DNA from: Igneacidithiobacillus copahuensis | Lineage (GTDB): Bacteria > Pseudomonadota > Gammaproteobacteria > Acidithiobacillales > Acidithiobacillaceae | DNA: 64,000 nt | Assembly: GCF_018854015.1 (NCBI RefSeq) | Contig: NZ_JAAXYO010000182.1 | Span: forward strand, 62,001 to 126,000 | Direction of reading: 5' to 3' | Part shown: one piece after another, positions 1 through 7,957 of the stretch | Position numbering within the stretch: the stretch's first letter is position 1 | Layout: each line of letters opens with the position of its first letter | Translations under genes and position numbers: made by a program | The notes under the pieces: model-generated | Database searches by the model: none | The model's input: only the letters and a program-made list of their open reading frames with translations | What the model was told of the DNA's origin: nothing

Positions 1-357
1 AACCCCGATGCTCGCGGTGTTTCCCTGCAGGACCTGGCGGCTGAAGTCCCCACGCAGCCAGAGGATGGCGCTGACCTGGCGGTCGAGGAGGGCGTGCTGG
101 GCACGCTGTATGCTGTCATATCGTTGTGGGCGAAAATACGGCGACTCCTGTAGACCGCCAACGAAGGCGCTAGTCTGCGGGGTTGGATGGTCGACGACCA
201 CGGCCACCGGTACATGCCGGGCGTCCAGTGACACCCCATAGCCAAACAAAAACAGCAAAAACATGGGCATGAGAAAAGCGATGGCGATGGCCGACGGATC
301 GCGCAGGATCTGGAGAAACTCCTTGTGGATCAGTGCCCGCAGGCGCTGGAGACTCAT
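1..357 (-). CDS. ABC-2 type exporter permease, YbhS-like (N-terminal part only)
   Basis: The start codon is inside the window and the 3' end lies beyond the left edge; 119 residues are visible. The N-terminus has the cytoplasmic lead-in typical of ABC-2 permeases (LRALIHKEFLQILRDPSA), then one membrane helix ending FLFGYGVSLD, then the beginning of the large periplasmic loop with VVVDHP. The ATG overlaps the stop of the upstream ATPase gene (ATGA at 354-357), so the two are translationally coupled. With the two-domain ATPase and the HlyD-type adaptor it forms a YbhG-YbhF-YbhS/R-like drug or solute exporter of the inner membrane. The substrate cannot be read from the sequence. A second permease probably follows outside the window. 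Confidence 0.85.
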   Translation of the reverse strand, partial: MSLQRLRALIHKEFLQILRDPSAIAIAFLMPMFLLFLFGYGVSLDARHVPVAVVVDHPTPQTSAFVGGLQESPYFRPQRYDSIQRAQHALLDRQVSAILWLRGDFSRQVLQGNTASIGV

Positions 358-2108
358 GAAGCCCTCCGGATCTGGCTCTCGTGCGCTTCGATCAGTCGAA
401 TGAAGGCGTCTTCCATGCTGGGACTGGGATGTTCAGCGTCCCGCGCCTGGCTGCGAATCTCCTCCGGACTGCCTTGGGCGAGGACTTCTCCCAGGGACAT
501 CAGAATCAGGCGGTCACAGTATTCGGCTTCTTCCATGAAGTGGGTGGTGATCAGTACGGTGACCCCTGCTTCCGCCAGGCCAGTGATGCGCTGCCAGAAC
601 TCCCGACGGGCCAGGGGATCGACGCCGGAGGTGGGCTCATCAAGGAAGAGGATAGGAGGGCTGTGCAACAGGGCGCAGGCCAGGGCCAGACGTTGCTTGA
701 TGCCCAAGGGCAGTTCGTCGACGTTGACGTTGGCATAGTCGTGCAACTGAAATTCCTGTTGAGCCCAGTCGATTCGCTGGCGGCGTCGGCTACTGCGCAA
801 GCCGTAGGCCGCCGAGAAAAAGGCCAGATTCTGCGCACAACTCAGGTTGCCATACAGAGAGAATTTCTGCGACACGTAGCCAATGCGTGCCCGCGCCTGA
901 CTGCTCGCGCGACGCATATCCACACCGGCAACGCGCAAGCTGCCCGAGGATGCCGGTAACAAGCCGCAGAGCATGCGGAAGGTCGTCGTCTTGCCGGCGC
1001 CATTGGCCCCCAGCAGGCCAAAAATCTGTCCTTTTTGCACCTGGAAGCTAGTACCTTTGACGGCCGCAAAGGAACCGAAGAATTTCCCGAGATCGTGCAC
1101 ATCGACTACGGTTTCCGGGGTTTCTGCCCGGCTTGCTGGCCTGCCGTCGGCGGGCGTCTGATTGGGGGGCTCGGCATGGTAGGCCTCGTTTTCTTGTGGG
1201 TCGCTCAGTAAATCCACAAATGCGTCGGCAAAGGCCGGTTCGACGGCTTGCCATCGCTCGCCTTCCGCTGCTGCCGCCGCGCCGCTCCGACAGAGTACCC
1301 GTACGCCCTCGGCGAGAATGCGGGCATCCTGTACCTCGGGCCGGGCTTGCAACGCCTCGCGTAGTTGCCGTTTGCTGCGAAATTCGTCAGTTACCAGATA
1401 ACAGCGTCCCTGCAAGGGCGCGCTGAGGGCCTTGGGGGTATCCTTTTTGAGGAGTTTGCCCTGATGCAGCAAGATGATCTCGTCACAACGCTCCGCTTCA
1501 TCGAAATAGGCCGTACTCAGGAAGATCGTCACCCCCTTGTCACGCAAGCCTTGGACGATCTGCCAGAGTTCGCGGCGCGCGATGGGGTCGACGCCGACGG
1601 TGGGTTCATCCAGTAACAGCAGACGTGGCGCGCGCAGGAGTGCACAGGCGAGACCAAGCTTCTGCTTCATGCCACCGGAAAGGGCCCCTGCACGGCGTGT
1701 CCGAAAGGGGCCGAGGGCGGTCAGTTTCAGCAAGTCCTGTTGTCGGGTGCTGGCATCCTCTGGACGAATTTCCTGCAGGTTGGCATAGAGGTCCAAGTTC
1801 TCCTGCACGGTAAGATCTTCGTACAGCCCGAAGCGCTGCGGCATGTAGCCGATTTCCTGCTGCAGGCTATGGCCCTGGCTGCCGAGGTCCGCACCCAGGA
1901 CCGTCACGACCCCGCCATCCGGCCGCAGTAAGCCTGCCGCCAGACGCAGCAAGGTCGTCTTGCCGGCTCCGTCTGGCCCTACCAAAGCGGTGATGGTGCC
2001 GGGAACCAGGCCAAGGTCGATTTGGTCAAGGGCCTGCACACGCTGTGAACCGCGGGCAAAGCTTTTGCTAACCGCACGAAAAAGCAGGGGGGTATCGGCC
2101 GCGGCCAC
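354..2108 (-). CDS. ybhF: ABC transporter ATPase with two fused nucleotide-binding domains, YbhF-like
   Basis: 584 residues with two complete ABC ATPase domains in one chain. The first has Walker A GPDGAGKTT near residue 43, signature LSGGMKQK and Walker B LLLLDEPTVG. The second has Walker A GANGAGKTT near residue 370, a degenerate signature LPLGIKQR and Walker B ILFLDEPTSG. A linker of about 70 residues (roughly 260-330) separates them. Fused dimers of this kind power YbhFSR/RbbA-type exporters. The start codon is GTG at 2106-2108, three bases after the stop of the adaptor gene, and the 3' end overlaps the permease start. The non-canonical second signature suggests the two ATP sites are not equivalent (inference). 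Confidence 0.93.
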   Translation of the reverse strand: MAAADTPLLFRAVSKSFARGSQRVQALDQIDLGLVPGTITALVGPDGAGKTTLLRLAAGLLRPDGGVVTVLGADLGSQGHSLQQEIGYMPQRFGLYEDLTVQENLDLYANLQEIRPEDASTRQQDLLKLTALGPFRTRRAGALSGGMKQKLGLACALLRAPRLLLLDEPTVGVDPIARRELWQIVQGLRDKGVTIFLSTAYFDEAERCDEIILLHQGKLLKKDTPKALSAPLQGRCYLVTDEFRSKRQLREALQARPEVQDARILAEGVRVLCRSGAAAAAEGERWQAVEPAFADAFVDLLSDPQENEAYHAEPPNQTPADGRPASRAETPETVVDVHDLGKFFGSFAAVKGTSFQVQKGQIFGLLGANGAGKTTTFRMLCGLLPASSGSLRVAGVDMRRASSQARARIGYVSQKFSLYGNLSCAQNLAFFSAAYGLRSSRRRQRIDWAQQEFQLHDYANVNVDELPLGIKQRLALACALLHSPPILFLDEPTSGVDPLARREFWQRITGLAEAGVTVLITTHFMEEAEYCDRLILMSLGEVLAQGSPEEIRSQARDAEHPSPSMEDAFIRLIEAHESQIRRAS

Positions 2109-2111
2109 GCT

Positions 2112-3146
2112 TTATTCCCCGCAAGGATGCGCAGAGAGCGTTTGCGGCGGGTTGTTGCTCAGGGCAATCTGAACGGTTACCGGCATACCCAGACGCAGGC
2201 GATGCTCGGGATTGCAGGCATAGACCCGTACGCGATAGACCAGTTCGGTGCGCAACTCCGTGGTTTCCACGGTTTTGGGGGTAAATTCTGCTGTCGGGGA
2301 GATGAATCCTACCCAACCCGGGAAACGCTTGCCTGGAAAGGAGTCACTTTCGATCCAGGCTTGCATCCCAAGGCGCACCTGCCCCAGGGACTGTTCGGGG
2401 AGATAGGCACGCACCCAGACTGGATTGTCCAAAGCCAGGGAAAATGCCGGGTTACCAGGCGCAACCATGTCGCCCTCTTCCAAAATGCGGTCTTGAATCA
2501 CACCATCGGCTGGCGCATAGAGCTTGGTGTCATGCAGTTGTCGCTTTGCCAGCGCCAAGGCGGCCTGGTCTGCCTGCAACTGGGCGCGGGCGGCAGCGAT
2601 ATCCTCCGCGCGTGGCCCCTTGATGGTCATGACCAGGGCCTGTTGGCTTTGTTCCAGATTGGCCCTTGCTGACTTCAGCGCTGCGGCGGCATTGTCAGAA
2701 CTTTGTTTGGAGACGTACTGCTCCTTGGCCAGAGCACTTTGCCTCTGCCAGACCAATTCTGCATTCTGCAGTGTCGCTTGCGCAGCCGCCACCCGTGCCC
2801 GAGCCTCGGCAATCTCTTCCGGTCGAGAGCCGGCCAAAAGTCTGGCCAGTACCTGTTTCTGCGCGCTCAGCAAAGCTGTGTCCCGATCCACGACATCCTG
2901 ATAGCGCGTGGGATCGAGTGCTGCCAGCAGTTGACCGTGCTTCACTCGATCGCCTTCCTGAACCAGAAGGCGCTGAATGCGACCACTGTCATCAAAGGCC
3001 ACCTGTACCTGGCGAATGTCCACATTTCCATACAGGGTGATGTGGTCGGTAGGGGCTGGACTGCGGTGGAGGAAAAAGAAGGCAATCGCTGCCCCTGCGA
3101 TCAGCAGAATGATCAGAAGAATCAGGCGCTTCTTGTTGCGGATCAT
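2112..3146 (-). CDS. ybhG: HlyD-family membrane fusion protein, YbhG-like
   Basis: 344 residues. The chosen ATG at 3144-3146 has a GAGAAAGG ribosome site just upstream; an in-frame extension to 3215 has no such support. One N-terminal membrane helix (LILLIILLIAGAAIAFFFL) is followed by a lipoyl half-motif, a long alpha-helical hairpin rich in Ala/Gln (about residues 75-180), the second lipoyl half (LYAPADGVIQDRILEEGDMV) and a beta-barrel domain. This is the periplasmic adaptor that links the inner-membrane ABC exporter to an outer-membrane channel. It is first in the operon adaptor-ATPase-permease. No outer-membrane factor lies in the operon; the tolC at 30646 could serve. Confidence 0.9.
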   Translation of the reverse strand: MIRNKKRLILLIILLIAGAAIAFFFLHRSPAPTDHITLYGNVDIRQVQVAFDDSGRIQRLLVQEGDRVKHGQLLAALDPTRYQDVVDRDTALLSAQKQVLARLLAGSRPEEIAEARARVAAAQATLQNAELVWQRQSALAKEQYVSKQSSDNAAAALKSARANLEQSQQALVMTIKGPRAEDIAAARAQLQADQAALALAKRQLHDTKLYAPADGVIQDRILEEGDMVAPGNPAFSLALDNPVWVRAYLPEQSLGQVRLGMQAWIESDSFPGKRFPGWVGFISPTAEFTPKTVETTELRTELVYRVRVYACNPEHRLRLGMPVTVQIALSNNPPQTLSAHPCGE

Positions 3147-3261
3147 GAAGGTATTCCTTTCTCCAACGCAGTGGGGCGTACGACCGGGCGGCCATGGGTA
3201 GATCCCAAGTGCCAATCAAGGAGCAAGAGGGAGAGTCAAGCCATTAACGGCAACCGATGAA

Positions 3262-3291
3262 AGTATACAAACATCTCAGATGCGCGACCAA
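3262..3291 (-). promoter_or_regulatory. Candidate sigma-70 promoter of the ybhGFS-like operon
   Basis: On the minus strand TTGGTC (-35) is followed after 18 bases by TATACT (-10). Transcription would begin near 3255, about 110 bases before the adaptor start, leaving a long untranslated leader. It is the only good -10 hexamer in the 215-base gap. Confidence 0.45.
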
Positions 3292-3294
3292 GCA

Positions 3295-3322
3295 GTTTTG
3301 CAGACGGCTGTCTGCACAAAAC
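3295..3322. terminator. Hairpin downstream of the arsenic operon
   Basis: GTTTTGCAGAC pairs with GTCTGCACAAAAC across a GGCT loop, with a two-base bulge. It lies 40 bases after the stop of the VOC gene. It could terminate the minus-strand ars operon, but no clear U-tract follows, so termination is only probable. Confidence 0.35.
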
Positions 3323-3361
3323 CGGTAGCATTATGGGAATGACAGATCAGAACAGATTCCG

Positions 3362-3832
3362 TCAGCCTCCGCTTGGTTCGGTTCCAGGCACAAGATAGGT
3401 AGGCTCCTGGTCGACAGGCATCCCGGCCAGCTCCTCCGCGCTCATGCGCGCATAGATCTCTATCAAGTACCCCGTTGGATCGCGCAGCCAAAGTTCGTGC
3501 AAAGGAGTGCCGCGCCAGGTGCTGCGCGGTGGCTTGACGATCTCCGCGCCAGCGGCCAGGGCACGATGATAGCTCTTGATCACCGCGGCTCGATCTGGCA
3601 CTCCCAAACCCAGGTGGTAGAGGCTGTAGGTGTCGAGGGCGTTATCCCGGTCATTGACCAGGATGACAAAATTCAGATGCAGGTTCGGCACCAGGAAAGT
3701 GCTGAAGCGCTCCTTCCGATCCTTGGGCTCCACTCCAAACAAGTGGGTATAGAACTCCGTGCTGCGTGCCAGATCAGCTACACGAATGCTGATATGAAAC
3801 TCCAGGCTGCCAGGAACTATGGCTTCCATCAT
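3362..3832 (-). CDS. VOC (glyoxalase/ArsI-like) protein in the arsenic operon
   Basis: 156 residues with the vicinal-oxygen-chelate fold. The beginning FHISIRVADLARSTEFYTHL is typical of glyoxalase/CadI/ArsI proteins, with likely metal ligands His near 13, His in YHLGL and Glu in LIEIYA. It overlaps arsC by four bases (ATGA), so it is third in arsR-arsC-VOC. Known ArsI C-As lyases bind trivalent organoarsenic through a cysteine pair. This protein contains no cysteine at all, so classical ArsI chemistry is unlikely. Another dioxygenase-like or binding role connected with arsenic is inferred only from position. Confidence 0.75.
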   Translation of the reverse strand: MMEAIVPGSLEFHISIRVADLARSTEFYTHLFGVEPKDRKERFSTFLVPNLHLNFVILVNDRDNALDTYSLYHLGLGVPDRAAVIKSYHRALAAGAEIVKPPRSTWRGTPLHELWLRDPTGYLIEIYARMSAEELAGMPVDQEPTYLVPGTEPSGG

Positions 3833-4326
3833 TCATGTTCTCCCAGTCGTCCAATGTTGGCCAGCTCGGAGCGTAGTATCGCCGGGTCTTTGGCCAGCAG
3901 TTCAGCAATCGGCAGCGCCAGCAGGGCCTCGATGCGCAGCCGCAAAATCTCATACGCCTTGCGAAAAGCAGCTTCGATTTCTGCCTCTGTACCTACTGCC
4001 TTTGCCGGATCTTCTACCCCCCAATGGGCGCGCGGGGCCGGCCCTAGGTAGGCGGGGCAGGTTTCCCCTGCGGCGCTGGCACAGACGGTGATGACGATAT
4101 CGGGGGTAGTTACCAGATCGTCCCAGGACTTGCTGGAGAGGCCTTCGGTAGAAAAGCCTTCCTGCTGCAGTAGAGCAATGCTGCGTGGATGGACGTAGCC
4201 CGTCGGGTGGCTGCCGGCGCTGACGGCATGCAGGCGGCCGTGCGCGAGGCCGTTGAGAATGGCTTCGGCGAGAATGGAGCGGCAAGAGTTGCCGGTACAG
4301 AGGAACAGAATTTCAGGAACAGACAT
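3829..4326 (-). CDS. arsC: Arsenate reductase, low-molecular-weight phosphatase family
   Basis: 165 residues from the ATG at 4324-4326; a TTG extension upstream would run into the arsR coding sequence. The N-terminus has the P-loop CTGNSCR (C-X5-R) of LMW phosphatases. Two further cysteines lie in VCASAAGETCP, corresponding to the redox pair of thioredoxin-coupled ArsC, and HWGVEDPAKA follows as in the family. It reduces arsenate to arsenite in the cytoplasm for export by ArsB. The start is 22 bases after the arsR stop and the end overlaps the VOC gene, so the three genes form one operon. Confidence 0.93.
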   Translation of the reverse strand: MSVPEILFLCTGNSCRSILAEAILNGLAHGRLHAVSAGSHPTGYVHPRSIALLQQEGFSTEGLSSKSWDDLVTTPDIVITVCASAAGETCPAYLGPAPRAHWGVEDPAKAVGTEAEIEAAFRKAYEILRLRIEALLALPIAELLAKDPAILRSELANIGRLGEHE

Positions 4327-4348
4327 TTTGGAGGCCCCCAGGCAAAGA

Positions 4349-4666
4349 TCAACGGCTGCAACTTTGGGTACCGCGACAACAATTTTCGGTGAGATAGGCA
4401 ATCAGCTCGCGGATTTCTGGCATGCGCGCACGATAGCGCTGAAAACGCCCCTCGCGCTGCACACTCACCAGCCCTGCATGCTGCAGGCTTTTGAGGTGAA
4501 AGGAGACGGCATTTGGCGCCTGGATGATGCGCTCGGCAATTTCGCCAGCTACCAGGCCCTCGGGCTCCTGCTCTACCAATACACGAAAGATCTCCAGGCG
4601 CTGTGGCGAGGCCAGGGCGTCGAGCTGGGCAACGCGTCGTAGAAGTTCTTCGGAGCTGTCCGTCAT
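4349..4666 (-). CDS. arsR: Arsenite-responsive repressor ArsR, Acidithiobacillus type
   Basis: 105 residues forming a winged helix-turn-helix of the ArsR/SmtB family (recognition region NAVSFHLKSLQHAGLV). The ELCVCDL metal site of plasmid R773 ArsR is absent from helix 3. Instead three cysteines sit at the extreme C-terminus, C96, C97 and C103 in ENCCRGTQSC. This matches the As(III) site described for A. ferrooxidans ArsR (C95, C96, C102), shifted by one. It should repress both arsRC and the divergent arsB from the shared intergenic region and release on arsenite binding. Confidence 0.95.
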   Translation of the reverse strand: MTDSSEELLRRVAQLDALASPQRLEIFRVLVEQEPEGLVAGEIAERIIQAPNAVSFHLKSLQHAGLVSVQREGRFQRYRARMPEIRELIAYLTENCCRGTQSCSR

Positions 4667-4769
4667 CAGGTAATGCGCACTTTACGATTCAATGATATTC
4701 GTAGTATTGACAGATATCCGCGTATCGTCAAGACTCTGGTTCTCTGTTTTTATCCTGACGAGGTAGCGC
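4667..4769. promoter_or_regulatory. Divergent arsR/arsB control region
   Basis: A 103-base spacer between divergent arsR and arsB. It holds two near-identical direct elements, GATATTCGTA at 4694-4703 and GATATCCGCGTA at 4713-4724, in an AT-richer stretch suitable for promoters. They are candidate ArsR operator half-sites. No canonical 12-2-12 ArsR palindrome was seen. Confidence 0.45.
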
Positions 4770-6086
4770 ATGCTGGCGCTTGGTATCTTCCTACTCACGC
4801 TGATCCTGGTCATCTGGCAGCCACGAGGGCTGAACATTGGCTGGACTGCGTTGGGCGGTGCAGCCCTGGCGCTGGCGACGGGCGTGATTCAGTGGCGGGA
4901 CATTCCCATCGTTTGGGGAATCACCTGGGATGCCACCTTTACCTTCGTCGCCCTGATCATCATTTCCCTGCTCCTCGACGAGGCTGGTTTCTTCCATTGG
5001 GCCGCCCTGCATGTGGCGCGCTGGGGAGGGGGGCGAGGGCACCGGCTATTCCCCTTGATTATTCTCCTTGGAGCTCTCATTGCGGCGATCTTTGCCAATG
5101 ATGGAGCGGCCTTACTGCTCACGCCCATCGTGCTGGCCATCCTCCTGCAACTCGAATTCAGTCCGGCGGCGACCTTTGCCTTTGTTATTGCTACTGGTTT
5201 CGTTGCGGATACTACTAGCCTGCCGCTGATGATCTCGAATCTGGTCAATATCGTCAGCGCCAATTACTTCGACATCAGCTTTGATCGTTATGCATTGGTG
5301 ATGGTACCGGTGGACATCGTTGCCTTTCTCGCCACGCTTCTGGTATTGACGCTGGCATTTCGCCGGCAGATCCCGGCGCGCTATGGTACGGCTCATCTGC
5401 CCGAGCCGCGTTCCGCTATTCGCGATCCCCTGCTTTTTCGTGCCAGTTTCCCCGTGTTGCTGCTGCTATTGCTGGCTTACTTCATCACGGCGCAGTGGAA
5501 TATCCCGGTGTCCGTGGTTACCGTGGCTGCGGCGCTGGTCTTGCTAACGGTGGCGGGGCGCTGGTGGCGCGGTGGGGCTGGCGCAGAGATCTCGGTGCGC
5601 AAGATTCTCTGGGAAGCACCGTGGAAGATCGTGGTTTTTGTGCTCGGCATGTATCTGGTGGTCTACGGTCTGCGCAATGCCGGGCTTACACAGTTGTTGG
5701 CGCAGGTCCTGCAGTGGCTGGCTGGGCAGGATCAGATCACCGCGACCCTGGGCACCGGCTTTCTCGCCGCGGCCCTGTCTTCGGTAATGAACAACATGCC
5801 GGCGGTCTTGGTTGGCGCCCTGAGCATTCATCAGACAGGTCTCGCGACCAGTCATCCACAGATTCACGAGGCGATGGTCTATGCCAACGTCATCGGCTGC
5901 GACCTCGGCCCCAAATTTACCCCCATCGGTAGCCTTGCTACCCTTCTCTGGCTACACGTACTGGACCGCAAAGGCGTCCATATCGGCTGGGGCCAATACA
6001 TGAAAGCGGGCCTGCTCCTGACGCCGCCGGTATTGATCATGACCCTGCTTGCTCTGAGCGTCTGGCTGCACTGTTTGGGCGGATAG
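4770..6086 (+). CDS. arsB: Arsenite efflux permease ArsB
   Basis: 438 residues, close to the 429 of E. coli ArsB, nearly all hydrophobic and consistent with about 12 membrane helices of the ArsB/NhaD superfamily. Family-like stretches include IFANDGAALLLTP, ATGFVADTTSLPLMISNLVN and VIGCDLGPKFTPIGSLATLLW. It exports arsenite across the inner membrane. The start has a GAGG ribosome site (GACGAGGTAGCGC-ATG). It is transcribed divergently from arsRC and presumably shares ArsR control. No arsA or arsH is adjacent. Confidence 0.95.
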   Translation: MLALGIFLLTLILVIWQPRGLNIGWTALGGAALALATGVIQWRDIPIVWGITWDATFTFVALIIISLLLDEAGFFHWAALHVARWGGGRGHRLFPLIILLGALIAAIFANDGAALLLTPIVLAILLQLEFSPAATFAFVIATGFVADTTSLPLMISNLVNIVSANYFDISFDRYALVMVPVDIVAFLATLLVLTLAFRRQIPARYGTAHLPEPRSAIRDPLLFRASFPVLLLLLLAYFITAQWNIPVSVVTVAAALVLLTVAGRWWRGGAGAEISVRKILWEAPWKIVVFVLGMYLVVYGLRNAGLTQLLAQVLQWLAGQDQITATLGTGFLAAALSSVMNNMPAVLVGALSIHQTGLATSHPQIHEAMVYANVIGCDLGPKFTPIGSLATLLWLHVLDRKGVHIGWGQYMKAGLLLTPPVLIMTLLALSVWLHCLGG

Positions 6087-6100
6087 GGGCGATCCCTGCG

Positions 6101-7405
6101 CTACACAGAAACCAGCAGAAGCTGGAGCTGTTTCCAAAATAGCGCAAATGCTTGACGATTGTCTGGGCCGATCTTGCGTTGGGATAGGGCGCGATCGGCA
6201 TAGAGCAGGCCGATGACCTTGTCTTGAAAGTGCACCGGCGCCGAATATCCGCCCGAGCCTTCCAAAAAATGGCTGCCGGATTCGTTTTCCTGCAAGCGTA
6301 ACGGCAGGAATCCGCGAGTGACCAGGCGCAGAGCCTCATCCTCTATAATGGGGGTCTGAGAAAATGCTTGCCGTGTAGCGCCTGTCTGCAGTCGGGGCCG
6401 CCAGCCATCGCTTTGTCGGACCAAAAAGGCGCAACGATCAAAACCTCCACCGCGGTGAATCCCGTCCAAAACCGTTTGCAACAGCGTTGGCAGATGGGCT
6501 CCCGTTACTGGCAAGGCATGTAGATCAGCAAGAATCTGGACCTGCACCGTCGCGTCCGCCTCACTCCACTGCGGCACAGGGCCTGGTCCGTGATCACCGC
6601 TCAACCATTGTGGCGGGATCAAGGACAACGTTCGCTGCCGGTGTTCCTTCAAAGAACGGAGCAGGGCCGGGGTACGCTGTTGAAAAACGGAATTCAACCG
6701 CTGCATCCGCTCCTGCAGTGCCGGATAGCGGTTTTCCTCCTGCAGTCGCAACCAAACCTTGGCCTCCTCCAATAGATCAATCTGCGCAACAGGGGACAAT
6801 TGATAGAAGGATTCGAGGCCCAACTGTTGCAGTAAGGACCGATCCAGTTCTTCAAAAGGAAAGCCCAGTACCTGGCGAGCTGCTTCCGCGGAACTGAGAC
6901 CTTCCTCTATCTGCGCCAGTACCTCCGCAGCCTCGGGTCCACCTGCGCACCAGAAGGTGATTTGGCCAATATAGTGTAACAAGCCAGCCAGGAAATGCTG
7001 TTCTTTTTCACCACCAACCTTTTCCGCCAGAAACTCCGATTGTGCCGCCAGCTCCAGACTTTTTCGGAGAAGATCCAAAACCTGCGCCTGGAACTTCGCC
7101 TGGACCGTGTTTTCTAGAATCAATGCGGAGAAACAAAGTAGGCGAACGCGCTCCAGCCCAAGGATGAGGATCGCCTTGGGAATGGTGAGAATGCGCTGCG
7201 AGTTCGGATTGAAAGCCACAGAATTGACCATCCGCAAGACCAGCGAAGAAAAAGCAGGGTCACGGCTGATCAATTGGCCGATCTCCGTCAAAGAGCGCGA
7301 CTCGTTCTGCGTTGCAGCCAATAGCCGCTGTACCGTTGCACCAAACAAGGGCAGTTCTTGCTGGGTTAGTTGTGCCGCCCAGTCCTGGACACTACGTTTA
7401 TGCAA
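6101..7405 (-). CDS. HDOD-domain signalling protein with C-terminal GAF-like domain
   Basis: 434 residues if the TTG at 7403-7405 is used; it has AAGGAGAG about ten bases upstream, better than a TTG at 7435. Residues 1-200 form an HDOD domain (LPLFGATVQRLLAA, ISRDPAFSSLVLRMVNS, IPKAILILGLERVRLLCFSAL), the HD-related output domain found in c-di-GMP and stress signalling. The last 130 residues (GFDRCAFLVR to LYADRAL) look like a GAF sensor. It lies alone, convergent with arsB and 14 bases from its end. Its ligand and partner are unknown. Confidence 0.8.
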   Translation of the reverse strand: MHKRSVQDWAAQLTQQELPLFGATVQRLLAATQNESRSLTEIGQLISRDPAFSSLVLRMVNSVAFNPNSQRILTIPKAILILGLERVRLLCFSALILENTVQAKFQAQVLDLLRKSLELAAQSEFLAEKVGGEKEQHFLAGLLHYIGQITFWCAGGPEAAEVLAQIEEGLSSAEAARQVLGFPFEELDRSLLQQLGLESFYQLSPVAQIDLLEEAKVWLRLQEENRYPALQERMQRLNSVFQQRTPALLRSLKEHRQRTLSLIPPQWLSGDHGPGPVPQWSEADATVQVQILADLHALPVTGAHLPTLLQTVLDGIHRGGGFDRCAFLVRQSDGWRPRLQTGATRQAFSQTPIIEDEALRLVTRGFLPLRLQENESGSHFLEGSGGYSAPVHFQDKVIGLLYADRALSQRKIGPDNRQAFALFWKQLQLLLVSV

Positions 7406-7828
7406 GAACTCTCTCCTTCCAGCTGTTCGTCCCAAAAGAATGTTTGGCTTTAGTTAGGCGTTATGGGCCGGGCGCGCAAGCATCCACGAGCTGTACTTGC
7501 TTGCACACGCGCTGGCGACGCTCCGTTTTCGCATCATCCGGCGAATTGTTGCCCGTAAGGTGGGGAATACAGTCGAACCGATGGGGGCAATTCACCATGG
7601 CTCCTGTAGCAATTTTCCGAGTGGCAAAGGCCAGGTACGCCTTCCCTGTTGGCGGGTGCGGGGAAATCTGATAGTGTCCGCAATCGAAGAGGAGATGATT
7701 TTGTCACTGGCAAGGGTAAGCAAGCGTTTCATGGAATTCCTCGTAACTCATTGAGTAAATATTGGATATTGAAATTTATGGGTGAATTCCAGCCTCTCCT
7801 CCAGATTCCGCAGCATAGTTTTCTCTAT
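7406..7828. other. Intergenic stretch without a recognised gene
   Basis: About 420 bases between the HDOD gene and ffs. Short open frames occur (one of 85 codons at 7497-7754), but none has recognisable protein features or a convincing ribosome site. The last 90 bases are AT-rich and probably hold the ffs promoter. I see no tRNA or riboswitch here. Confidence 0.5.
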
Positions 7829-7940
7829 GGCGACAAAGATCGGTCCCCTCGCAGTGGTAGGTGATGAACCCCGTCAGGCCCGGAAGGGAGCAGCGGCAGT
7901 CACTGATCCAGGTGCCGGGGTGTGGCTGGTTGGCGTCGCC
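7829..7940 (+). ncRNA. ffs: 4.5S/SRP RNA
   Basis: The conserved SRP Alu-less domain IV is plain: GTCAGGCCCGGAAGGGAGCAGC in the plus strand near 7873-7894, with the GGAA-type tetraloop and the 5'/3' internal-loop bases. The ends pair as GGCGAC (7829-7834) with GTCGCC (7935-7940), giving 112 nucleotides, close to the 114 of E. coli. It binds Ffh and targets membrane proteins. It ends 17 bases before dnaX, a neighbour arrangement seen in other proteobacteria. Confidence 0.93.
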
Positions 7941-7957
7941 TCCCTATTGATCGACTG

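Noticed and set aside
7436..7828. Possible tRNA or riboswitch upstream of ffs
   Set aside because: No cloverleaf with a GGTTCRANNCC T-arm and no known aptamer core could be found.
7922..7957. An earlier in-frame start for dnaX
   Set aside because: It lies inside the SRP RNA gene; the ATG at 7958 gives the conserved N-terminus.
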